Of a DNA stretch of 64,000 nucleotides, positions 22,301-34,300 are shown in pieces. The position numbers and the translations under genes are program-made. The stretch lies in contig VWPU01011415.1 in assembly GCA_013398955.1 (NCBI GenBank), forward strand, positions 62,001 to 126,000, written 5' to 3'. The notes beneath the pieces were generated by a model, which was not told where the DNA came from, did not search any database, and saw nothing but the letters and a program-made list of their open reading frames with translations. How positions within the stretch are numbered: the first letter of the stretch is position 1; each line of letters begins with the position of its first letter. This stretch comes from Callaeas wilsoni (lineage: Eukaryota > Chordata > Aves > Passeriformes > Callaeidae).

Positions 22301-25300
22301 CAGGAAGCTGCTTCCCAACGGGACTGACCCTTCGGCTGTGGAGCCTGTTAGCTAAGAGCCAGTTCAGGAACTAATTAGGAAACAAATTGGAATTACTCTG
22401 TTTGGAAATTTGTCATGGCCGCTACCGCGGAAAGAGCACCAGGCGTGCTCTGCAGCCCCCTGGGAAGCCGTTCACGTGTTGTGAGGGGAAGGAGGGTCCT
22501 GCCCGCGCCCCTGTGCTGGGATCAGAGCCCTTGGAGGGGTCACCCCTCTGCACTGAGGTACAAACACCCCACAGTGGGAGCTCTGACGTCCTGCCCCTCC
22601 TCACTCTGCCCAGCTGGCACTGTCTAGGTTCCACCTGATGTGACTGGGAACGTTCTGGTTGTCTGAAGGAGTCCCTGGTTGTCTCTGAAGCTGCCTGCAG
22701 CTAGAGGAGGGCTGTGCCAGCCTCAGAGAGCAGAGGGCAAGCAGCTGGGTGATAACAGGACATGCATAAAAATTAAAAACTTCCTTGTCCTGTCATTTTT
22801 TTTTCCAGAGTCATCAGCAGAGCCCCAGGTCTGAAGCTGGTGGTGGAAACTTTGATCTCCTCCTTGAGGCCTATTGGGAATATTGTTCTCATCTGCTGTG
22901 CTTTCTTCATTATCTTTGGGATTTTAGGCGTCCAGGTAGAGTATTTCCCTCCCCTGCAAAAGAGAAGCTGCTTTTCTCACCTGCTGGGGCTGAGGTGGAA
23001 ATAACGAGCCGAAATCCCTCCAAAGGAAGATTTCAGTCGGGGAAGAAGAGCCAGGCTCTAGGAGAAATGATCCAGGGTGGGGTTGGCACCTGCTCCCAGC
23101 AAGGATCCCAGGATTAGAACAGACAGACCTCCCTGATGGACTCTACTGAGGGAATGAAGGATAAATCAGACTTTTCAAAGCTGCTTAGTTTTTATTCTCT
23201 TTTTTTAATTGTTATTTGTGTTCTCAAATGCAGCTTTTCAAAGGCAAGTTCTACTACTGTGATGGCCCTGATGTGAAGAACATCACCACGAAGGCCGACT
23301 GCACCAACGCTCACTACAAATGGGTCCGGAGGAAGTACAACTTCGACAATTTGGGACAGGTAAAGTCCTCCCTACAGGGATTTTCTGTGCCAGCTTTTCC
23401 TGGATGAGCACTTGAAACGTGTGGCTCCAGGAGGGCGTGGAGCCTCCATCATAGGAAGTTTCCAAAATTGACGTTGTGATCATCTATCAGTGCTTTCGTA
23501 TTTGTGCTCGGTGGTCCTAGAGGCCTTTTCCATCCTTGACCATTCTATTACTTTATCTGGAAATCTGTCTTTTACTCTAAATGTGTAAAAATGGATCAGA
23601 TCAACTCTTGATCTCTTCCAAATCCTGCACAATTCCTTGTTTTTAGGAGCGTTGTCCTAAAGCCACTGCCTCGGGATGCAACCCCTCAACTTCCCCTTTT
23701 ACACTCTTGATTGCTCGCTGTTCTGTTTGCAAAAAAAAAGAAAATAAGGTGCTTTATAGTGGCTGAAAAGTAGGCCAGGCCCTAGGAGGAGCTGGGAGTT
23801 TCTTCTCCGGGGACTGCAAGGCAGGACCAACCTCTTCTGTCCGCTTTCCAGGCCCTGATGTCCCTGTTTGTCCTCTCCTCCAAGGACGGCTGGGTGAACA
23901 TCATGTACGACGGGCTGGATGCCGTGGGCATCGACCAACAGGTACCTGTCCTGCAGAGCCCAGGTGTGCTGCCCTCTCAGACTCCAGGGTTTTTGAGATC
24001 CCGGGAAGGAGCAGAGCTGTAGAAACCCCTTGAGCTCCTGCTTACCCATGGAGCTGGGAAGGTTTTCCACTTTCTGGAGTTGCTTTTCCATGGCCGCTCC
24101 CCACGTAGTACAAGCGGTGATGGGTTTTGAGTTAGGATGAAGGTACTTGAGGATGGGGAACCACCAGGAATGTTGTGAAAGAGACGTTCCGTTTGTGAGT
24201 TACGTGGCATTTTCCGTGGGAAGTTGAGTCTCCCATGAGTAGGACCCACCCAGAGCCATAGTAACGCTTTGGAATTAATTTCCCTCGGTTTTGAAGATCT
24301 GCTAACAACTGAGAAACATTAACCAGGAGCCCACATCTGAAAAATTAAAAATCTGGAGCCTATCTTTGGCTGAAATGATCTTGCTGGTGGGATGATGCTC
24401 ATCCACTGAGATTTCTCTGAAGCTGTGTGAAATAAATGCCAAAAGAATTAAATCTCGTAAGCCAGTTTTGGGTGGGTTTTACACCAGACAGTAAAATCAT
24501 AGTGAGAAGGTGAACGAGAGGAAAATACTTTGGGAAAAACCTCCTCCCAGTCCTCTCCTCCTCCCCACACAACTCGTTGCTCCGGAAAACCGACTTAACC
24601 CACCTCGTCTGTGCCGCTTCTCCCCTGTTTTTCCCTCCCCCAGCCCATCCAGAACCACAACCCCTGGATGCTGCTCTACTTCATCTCCTTCCTGCTCATT
24701 GTCAGCTTCTTCGTGCTCAACATGTTCGTGGGGGTGGTGGTGGAGAACTTCCACAAGTGCCGGCAGCACCAGGAGGCGGAGGAGGCGCGGCGCCGGGAGG
24801 AGAAGCGGCTCCGCCGCCTGGAGAAAAAGCGCAGGAGTAAGGAGATGTACCTGTCTGGTCGGTAGAGTGCCTTACAAACCAAAATCTTTCCGAGCCCTGC
24901 CTGCTCCCAAAGCAAGATTTCCTTTTCCTTTGGTTTTTTTGTTGGGATTCAGGAGGTTGCGTTGCTTCCTCACCTCTTTGGCGGTGCCTTAAGTCTCGGG
25001 CCGGCCACGCGCTGGGATTGCCCCGGATGAGCCTGGTGGGAAGCGTTACCTGCTCACCTGGCTGGGGAGAAAATCCTCCTGCAGCAGAGTCCTCTCTGCA
25101 AGGCCACGGTGTCCCAAGCACCGAGGGCCACGGGGGTGCACAGCTTCAACGCCTCCCCTGTGCCTTAACGTGCCGCCTGCACCCGAGGATGGCGGTGGGG
25201 TTGGATTTGGGAATCCTTCTTTTAGATAAAATCGTGGTGATGCTGTTTGGGAGTCCTGGAGCATGGCCCCGCATGCCACAGACACTGCATGGGGACAGCA

Positions 25301-28300
25301 GGGCAGCCCTGGGGTGGGGCTGGAGGGAGAATTCCTCTCGGGAAGATGTCCGTGACAAGAGATGCTCGTCCCATTCCAGGCTGGCACTCACTCCCGGGAC
25401 TCGTTTTGTCCTTGGAACACTGGCCAGGGGCAGGGCCATTAGAGCACAATGAAAGGCCTTTAGCCAAAATTTCCTTCTCAGTGGATCCAGCAGGGACCAT
25501 CAAACCCAAAAACCACCTGAGCCCGTGCTCCCTTCCTGCCCCAAACCTGTTAATTCCCACCTCCTCCGGGCAGGCTGCACCTGGCACCAGCTGCCTTTAG
25601 CTTCGAGGGGGCATTCCCAGGAAAACTGCCGGGAAAGCAGCCACGGCTTTCCCAGAAGTTTCAGTGAGCAGGGATAGCCTGCCAGGCATTTTTGAGGAGT
25701 GAGGAAACCTGGCTTGGCCACGGAGATCAAAGCTGAGCTTAGTCAGGGGTAAGGCTGAGTCTTCTGGCCCTGTTTGCTGCAGCAGTGCTGTGGCTCTGCC
25801 TGGCTGTGTCCTCTCCTGGAAGGAGCGAAGATTGTGACAAATCGGTTGTCTCCCACACATCGAGCCATGGATACCCATTTCCAGCTGGAAAAACAGCCCA
25901 GCTCCAGGGACACGGCGGGCACAGGCTGCGCTCGGAGAAACCCCGTCCCGTTCCCCGCATCCACCCATCCTGGGGCAGGAGCCGTGTCCCTCACAGCCCC
26001 TCCGGTGCTCTTCCCTGGAGCCAGGGGACACCTCAGCACTAAGTGGTGGCGCTGTTGTCCCCACAGGACCTTGATGGCACCGCAGGGAGAGCCGAGCCCG
26101 TTTGGTTTCAGCCAGTTGTGACTTCAGTGCCTGGCTCGAAATGAAATCCAGCTCAAACAGACACCGACTCTCTCCAGAGATTTAGAAGAGTTCAAATGCA
26201 ATTTCCTTCCCTTTTTCCCATTTTGCTTTGAGAGTCTGAGGGTGGAAATCCTGAAGGCAGCATTTCCAGCATAGGGAGGAGAATCAGTTTTAGGGTCCCA
26301 GGGGTCCTCCTTGTGCTGACCTAAAAGCCATTCAGATAAACTCCAAGTTTATATGAAATTTTTTAAAAAGCAGTTTTAAGCATCCTTAGAGAAAACAGGG
26401 GCACAGGTATGGAGGCACAGCTCGGTTCCTGATTAGGAAATAAATCTTGTTAAAGCCTGGCTGTGACTCCGCAGCACAGACACCAAGAAGAGCCAGTCCC
26501 TGTCAAAGTGATGGACACTGTGACATTGTCCCTCTTTATCCACCACCTCCAAGGAGCTATTTCAGACCAGCCTTTGCACAGATGAGGGCTGTAACATTTC
26601 ACGGGGAGGAGGAGGGAGGAGGACAGCTTTCTGGAAGGGGATTAATTCAATAGAGTGGCTGAGAAGTGAAACATTTGGCCATGTGCTGGGCTTCCAGAAG
26701 GTTCCCTGAAATTGTCTGGCTCCACCTGCAAGGACAGCTTGGCATCCAAACTGGAGCTGTTAACAAGGTGAACCCAAATGTCTGATGCACATTCGGGATG
26801 ATGACTGTTTCCATTTTTAGGGATTGTTCTCTGTTTCTGTTGGGAGGGGTTTGCACCTCTTGGGTGATTTAGAAGACGATGGATTTGATGAAAAAACCGT
26901 GGCAGGCTCAGAAAGATGTGAGCTGTGGGGAGTGTGCGTGTGTGCTGGTGGAGCTGTGGGATCTGCACGGTGACAGCAGCTGGCAGCTTCCTCTGCTTCC
27001 ATGGGTCCCTTCCACCACTTCCGTGTGTCCCAGTGCTGTGTCACCCCTAGGGAGCAGCGGGAGCGAGCTCGGTAACCCCAGGGAGAGGAGTGAGGAACGT
27101 GGGAAGGCTGAGAGATCCCTGCTTTTAAATCAGCCACCACACCCGGCGCTGGGGAGACCAGGAGAGGAGGAAGAATTAGGCCACAAATGCACCCTCTGGG
27201 CTGGCTGTCTGCCTGGCACCTGGTCTGTGTGTCCTGTCCCCTGTCCGTGATGTCCCCTGGGGATTGAGGGCTGCGGGATCTGTCCCTGCCTGCACACACA
27301 GAAATGCCCCACGGAGCTGTGGCAGGCTGGGCTCGGGCCTGGGAGTGGGTTAAACCTCAGCTGCGTGATCCTGGGTACCGATCCAAAGCTGGATCCAGGG
27401 ATGGGTTAAACCTCAGCTGCGTGATCCTGGGTACCGATCCAAAGCTGGATCCAGGGATGGGTTAAACCTCAGCTGCGTGATCCTGGGTACCGATCCAAAG
27501 CTGGATCCAGGGATGGGTTAAACCTCAGCTGCGTGATCCTGGGTACCGATCCAAAGCTGGATCCAGGGATGGGTTAAACCTCAGCTGAGTGATCCTGGGT
27601 ACCAAACCCAGGCTGGATGCAGGATTTGGAGCCTGGCAGAGGGATTGCTCTGTGGAGAACACAGCCCTGGGAATGGGTTAAAGCTCAGCTGGGTGATCCT
27701 GAGTATCAAAGCCAGGCTGGATCGAGGAATGGGTTAAACCTCACCTGGTGATCCTGGGTACCACCCCAGAGCTGGATCCAGGATTTGGAGCCTGGCAGAG
27801 GGATTGCTCCCTGGAGGACACAGCCCTGCAGCAGGACCCAGCTCCTTCTCAGGTGGGATGGGGAGTCATCACCTGCTTGGGGGTGATTTTTCAGCAGGAA
27901 GGTCCCTCTCAGCCCAGTTCTCTGCTGTCACCACCTCAGATCTTTCCAAAACATTTCTTCTTTCCCATCTGAGGGCCACTTTGCTGAAGGGATTGGCAGG
28001 AGGTTCACTCTGCTCAAGGAGAGCAGAGGGCAGGGGGTGAGGACACTTGAGAAATGCATTTGATGTGGTTTTAAAGGCAGAACTGCACGGTGAACTTTTT
28101 TATGTGAAGAGAAAAAATTCCAGATAAACCAGAATATTTTTCCTGATGCAGTCCCTGCTCCATCCATTATATCCAAGTGTAATTGAACAATCCTGCTGCT
28201 CTCAGCCTTTTAATGAGCTTCTCAGAAGACACAGACTGAAAGCAGCCTCCCCGGATTGAAGGTTTTGATTAAAAACACGTGGATCAGCCTGATCTCCTCT

Positions 28301-31300
28301 GCCTTCGGGATCCAGGGCCAAACCCAGCCCTCCTGGATCTGCTGTGTCAGGTCAGCTCCGGACTTCAAAGCTGGAAGGGGGTCTGGGTGACACTGGGGGC
28401 TGAAAGCAGAGCAGGGAAAGCTGGGAAAGCTGGAAATCACAGGGAAGGCTCTGGCTGGGAGCAGAGTGCCTTTCCATGGTGTCCCTTTGGGAAGACCCCG
28501 AAAAGAGAGAATTCAGAAATGCTTTTTGCTGGTTTCTACTCTGTTCCTCTGAGGCTTTTCCCAACAGCGCTGGGAATTGTGGAAGGACGAGGCTGGCTTC
28601 AAGCCCCAGCAGCGGTGCCTTTCGAAGCAGTGGCTGTAAACCTTTCTCTAGAGGGTGACGCTTGGTGATATTTCAATTTAAGCGTCCCCTCAGCGCCACA
28701 ACCCTCTCTGTATTCATCAGAATCACTTGAGCTGCAGCTCCAGTTCTGGGTGCTGTATCCCTGAGTGTTCACAGTTTCCAGGCAGGGAATTTTCAAACCC
28801 TGTTGCTTTATTTTTCCAGGCAGCTGCAGGTACAGAGCTGCTCTGTTCCAGGCATGAATAACCCCATTAGGGCTTTCTAATGTTTCATGCAGAGCATCGT
28901 AATGGAGGAGCTGGAGCTGGGAATTGTAATGCCAGCTAAAAATGCTTTTAAGCCAGGGGATGGGGCTTCATTAATTTTCATGTCAGCAGAACCACAGGCA
29001 AAGTTTAAATACTCTGCAGAGAGGTGAGATTCGAGCATTAGACAGCATCTAAAAGTGGGGGGAGGAAAGGCTGGGATTTTCCTTTTTTCATCTGTTTGAT
29101 GGTTTCTTTTTTCCCTCCTGCATTTCCACCAGTTCAAACCATCAGCTGAGGGGAAACTTGTCTGTGTTTGATGGAGACAGAGCATTTACGGAGCTTGGGG
29201 TGCCAGCACAAGGGGAACGGATTCCCACTGCCAGAGGGCAGGGTTATGGGATCTTGGGAAGGAATCCTTCCCTGTGAGTGTGGTGAGGCCCTGGCACAGA
29301 TTCCCAGAGAAGCTGTGGCTGCCCCTGGATCCTTGGAAGTGTCCAAAGCCCAAAGGTTGGATGGGGCTTTGGATGGAGCAACCTGGGACAGTGGGAGGTG
29401 TCCCTGCCCATGGCAGGGGATGGCACTGGATGAACTTTAAGGTCCCTTCCAACCCAACCCATTCCATGATGACAGAAATCTCCCAGTTGGCTGGTGAGAG
29501 TCTCACCCCAAAAAACATTTTTTCCCAGAGAAACCAAGGCACCGGCTGCGGAAAAACTTCTCGAAGGGATTGGGAGCGAGCAGAGCTGAGGCTTTGCCAC
29601 TCGGGAGCGCAGCATCGCTCCTGCCAGAGCTGCGTGGGGCTGCCCTCCCCTGCTCCCAGCCCGCCGCAGCCCCTCTGCCTTCCCGGGACCGCCTGACCCA
29701 GCCCCTCCGGGCACATCCCGGCTGCTCCGGCCGGCCTGGCACGGGCAGCACCTCCTGGAGCGGGCATTGCACGGGGACCGCCTGACCCAGCCCCTCCGGG
29801 CACCCCCCGGCCCCCCCGGGCAGCCTGGCACGGGCAGCACCTCCTGGCCCGGGCATTGCACGGGGACCGCCGGACCCAGCCCCTCCGGGCACCCCCCGGC
29901 CCCCCCGGGCAGCCTGGCACGGGCAGCACCTCCTGGCCCGGGCATTGCACGGGGACCGCCGGACCCAGCCCCTCCGGGCACATCCCGGCTGCTCCGGCCG
30001 GCCTGGCACGGGCAGCACCTCCTGGAGCGGGCATTGCACGGGGCCCGCCTGACCCAGCCCCTCCGGGCACATCCCGGCTCCTCGGGCAGCCTGGCACGGG
30101 CAGCATCTCCTGGAGCAGACATTGCATGGGGCACCCCGCGAGCATGGCCCTGCTGCATGTGGTTGTTGTCACCTTTGTCACCCCCATCCCCACTCTCCTT
30201 GGATGTCCGGGGGAGTTCCTTTCCTGCCCGACAAGCTTTGGGTTGTGAGCATCCTAAAAAGCTTTGGGTTGTGAGCATCCTAAAAAGCTTTGGGTTCTGA
30301 GCATCCTGACAAGCTTTGGGTTTTGCGCATTCTGACAAGCTTTGGGTTGTGAGCATCCTAAAAAGCTTTGGGTCATCCTAAAAAGCTTTGGGTTCTGCGC
30401 ATCCTAAAAAGCTTTGGGTTGTGAGCATCCTGACAAGCTTTGGGTTCTACACATCCTGACAAGCTTTGGGTTGTGAGCATCCTGACAAGCTTTGGGTCAT
30501 CCTAAAAAGCTTTGGGTTGTGAGCATCCTGACAAGCTTTGGGTTCTACACATCCTGACAAGCTTTGGGTTGTGAGCATCCTGACAAGCTTTGGGTCATCC
30601 TAAAAAGCTTTGGGTTGTGAGCATCCTGACAAGCTTTGGGTTCTACACATCCTGACAAGCTTTGGGTTGTGAGCATCCTGACAAGCTTTGGGTCATCCTA
30701 AAAAGCTTTGGGTTGTGAGCATCCTGACAAGCTTTGGGTTCTACACATCCTGACAAGCTTTGGGTTGTGAGCATCCTGACAAGCTTTGGGTCATCCTAAA
30801 AAGCTTTGGGTTCTGCGCATCCTAAAAAGCTTTGGGTTCTACACATCCTGACAAGCTTTGGGTTGTGCGCATCCTAAAGGAGCCAGGCTTCTCCCAGAGC
30901 TGCCTCAGGCTCAGCCTGTCCCAAGTTTTCCCAGCAGGAATGTTTTGGGCGGTGCTGAGACCCCTCTGTGCTGCAGAGCAGACCCACCTTTAGGGCTGGC
31001 TGCTTCCTCCGGGGTTCCCTTCTCTGCAGCCCATGGAAGGAAGGATTTAGGAGCTTTTCAGTTCAGTGCCTGACAGTGGGAAATGTCTTCTTGTGATTCT
31101 CCTTACAGAATTAGTTTATAAAATAGAACAAACCCCTGATCTTTCGCTGAGCAGTGAATAAATTGGGCATTTGGGCAGGTGAAGGGTGGTTTAAGCCACC
31201 TGCAATCTCTCTTCGTTACGTGCTGCTCATGTCCTGGAATCCATTAATCAACCATTCATCATTAATAAATAGTCCTTTAATATAACATTTAACTATTAAG

Positions 31301-34300
31301 CGTATCCTCAGACCTCCCAAGGAGCTGATGATTTGAACTCCCAAGGAGACATTTCCTAAAAAATTTAAAAAAAAAAAAAAGGACGAGGATGTTGTAATCC
31401 TGAATACACATGAAAGCACATCGTACAGGCTGAAATAAACATTAAACTGCAATGTTTTTATTATTATTTTTGAGGCAGGCTGAGCTCAGTAGCAGAGACA
31501 GCCCCAGCAGTCCAAGATGACTCGCAGGATTAAGGCACATGAAAGCAACAGGAAAAAAATGTATTCAAAAACAACTCTGGTTGCTTTCATCTTGTTTTTC
31601 CACACCCCTTAGCAGAAAAAAAATAAGCCTTGGTGACCCTGGTCAGAGGGAAATGTTTTTCAAATGCCTGCACTGTACTTTTAACTACCAGGAAAAAAAA
31701 AATGTAGTTGAAAGGGAGCTGCAGATTCTGTTTCCCTTTATCCAATTAATTTTGAAATTTTGGATTCTGATCTGGCATCAGTTGCACCACAAAAAACCTC
31801 CCCCATTTCAAGAGTCCTTCCATCTGAAAGGTATTAGCAGGATGAGAGGAGTGGGAGGTGGATTTCAGGAGGGTACTGAATGCTTCTGAACTGATTTCCC
31901 TCCTTATTTTCAAGGTGAAGCAACTTTGCCTGAGCTCTTCATGCATTTAAAGCTGAATTTGCTGAAATATTTGCCCTGTGAAGAGCAGTCCTGCTCTGAC
32001 TTGTGACCCCAGTGTCTCTTCCACTTGTAAAATCCACGGCGATGCTGCCTTGGCCTTGGGTAAACTCGGAATATTTACATTGCTGAGGGCTGAAAGGAGT
32101 TTGGCTCCGTCCAGAGCCCGCAGCCATCCCCGAGGTCGCAGATTCATTTGGGAGAGACACACGCACTAAATGCAGTCCCAGGGTCCAAAAGCTCTCCTTG
32201 GAGCAGTGCCAGGAATTTGGTCCCAGGCAGAAATTTCCCTGTTTCAAAGAGAAAAAAGGAGGGATCACGACCAGAGGCAGAGATATAAAATTCACGTGGT
32301 TGTGAAGGGTTTTAGATGCAGCCATGCCCTGAGCCCTGGATATGTTGTTTAACTGTATATTTTATAGATATAAATTTGTATTTCTGTTTCCAGAGGAGCT
32401 TGTGCTGGCTGTCCTGGCGGAGCCAAGCGCTTTGTGGCTGTGTCCCGTGTGCTCCCAACCCTCAGGAATGCCCTGCCACAGCTCCGCTGCTTTTCCTTAG
32501 ACCTCCCAAACACCCCAAAAACCTTCCGGCACACAAGCCGAGCTCAGGGCATGTTCCTCTCCCACCTGGAAGATGCCTGGCACCAGCAGGATGGGCAGAG
32601 ATGAGTCCTGCCCTGAGCTCTGCCCTCCCCTGCAGCTGAAGCTTTGCTGGGTTTGAAGCTTTTCCCTTGGCTTTGGGTCCCGTGTCCATCCCGCTCCTCT
32701 CCCTGCCCGCTTCCCATTCCAGGAGGAGATTGTGGGACAGAGGGAAGTGTTGCCTTATCTGGCTACCTAAAACCAGAGGCCAGGCAAAATTCAGGGAATA
32801 AAGGGCAGTTATGTTTATTGAAGGGCCTTCGGGTGCATTTTGGGGCAGACGAAGCCCCCCCAGGGGCCACACCCAAAAAATGGACGACGGGTCACGGGTT
32901 TTCACACTTTTATCAGTTTGGTCCATTTGCACATTGAGGGTTAACCTTACAATTACAGCTCCAGGTAATGAAGTCATTTACCCCAAGTTTGCTCCTCCCA
33001 AAACTCACTTTTGGTTCCATTTCTCGGGGCCTGGGACCGTCAGGTGTCCTCGATTCCCAGGCCCCCAAACTCACTTTTGGTTCCATTTCTTGGGGCCTGG
33101 GACCGTCAGGTGTCCTCGATTCCCAGGCCCCCAAACTCACTTTTGGTTCCATTTCTCGGGGCCTGAGACCGTCAGGTGTCCTCGATTCCCAGGCCTGGAG
33201 GGGAATGGTTGTGTCTGAGCAGGACGGGGAAGCAGCAGCTGGCGCTCTGCGGGGGGTTCCAGTCCTACACCAGAGAATTGCAGGATTGCAAAGCTAGGAA
33301 AAACATAAAAGCTGAAATCCTGAGGCATCAGAAGCACCTGGCTGGCGCCAGCGTTTGCCCATCCCAAAAACCCCACCGGGGCTGCCGTGGGAGGCGGAAT
33401 CGCTCCGGAATCGCTCCCCACGGTTTGCTCAGCTCCGTCCTCCACCCTGTGCCCGGGTGGGAGGTGACCCTCAGGCCACCAGCCCTGCGGCACCCCCGGC
33501 CCACTGGTGCCCTTTGTGTCCTCGCAGAAGCCCAGCGCAGGCCCTACTACGCCGACTACTCACCGGCGCGGAGATACATCCACAGCCTGTGCACCAGCCA
33601 CTACCTGGACCTCTTCATCACCTTCATCATCGGCGTCAACGTCATCACCATGTCCATGGAGCACTACAACCAGCCCAAGGTAGGAGCTGCCCCCCAGCAC
33701 AGCTCCCCCGGGAGAAAATTGGCTCCAGGGCCGTTCCCAGTTCTTGGGAAGCCTCGATCCAGCTCTGCCATTTGGGAACCTCTTGCCTCAGGCAAAACCT
33801 TGGTTTCCCTGCCTTGGGTAAAAAAAAACCCCAGCTAATGGAGAGTGGATGATGCTTTTACCAGGAAAAGACCGATCCAAATATTTCCTCTCCTGATCCC
33901 AAGCCTGAGTGAGCCTCACACTGGAAAAGAGAGTTTTGGAACATTCCATTAACAGATATAAACTCGGAGTTACTGCGTGCGGAGCGTTCCTTCTCCTCAA
34001 TGAATTTTGAGCAAACCCATTTAAAAGTACAGTCCTCCCTTTGTTAATGTATTATAAAATCGTTCTCCCCTCAGAACACCTTCGACATAAATCACAGGGG
34101 CTGTCCATATATAAATTTTCCATTTCCTTATCGTTTATGAAGCTCTGGCTCAGCATTTACTTTTCCAGCGTTCCGTGGTAACCTGCAAATGCCTCCTGGA
34201 TGCCGAGCCAGAGGGTAACGTGTGTGTGTGTGTGTGTGTGTTTTACAGCAGGGTAATTCCTTCCTTTCCCGTGGAAATGTTGTTTATCCAGATTAGGTTT

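Larger units (their letters stand above)
24837..33527 (+). other. Largest CACNA1H intron (8.7 kb), minisatellite-rich
   Basis: Separates the domain III and domain IV exons. Contents in order: 56-bp array (27346-27790), a possible conserved AT-rich block (28830-29010), CR1 (29196-29478), 89-bp GC-rich array (29691-30135), the higher-order array (30230-30879) and a solo LTR (32748-33330). No alternative exon equivalent to the mammalian STFPSPE exon was found by eye. Confidence 0.75.

Noticed and set aside
29186..30356. Two minus-strand open frames of 335 and 370 codons
   Set aside because: They lie on the 89-bp GC-rich array plus a CR1 fragment. The repeat keeps frames open, the predicted peptide is only the repeat read in shifting frames, and no domain or splice structure supports a gene.
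30230..30879. CRISPR-like array
   Set aside because: Direct repeats are contiguous without unique spacers, in a vertebrate intron. It is a tandem satellite.
32811..33297. Open frames with three repeated 20-22-residue blocks
   Set aside because: They translate the 64-bp triplicate of the LTR. The triplicate is noncoding and the same family member at 4849-5297 has a single copy.
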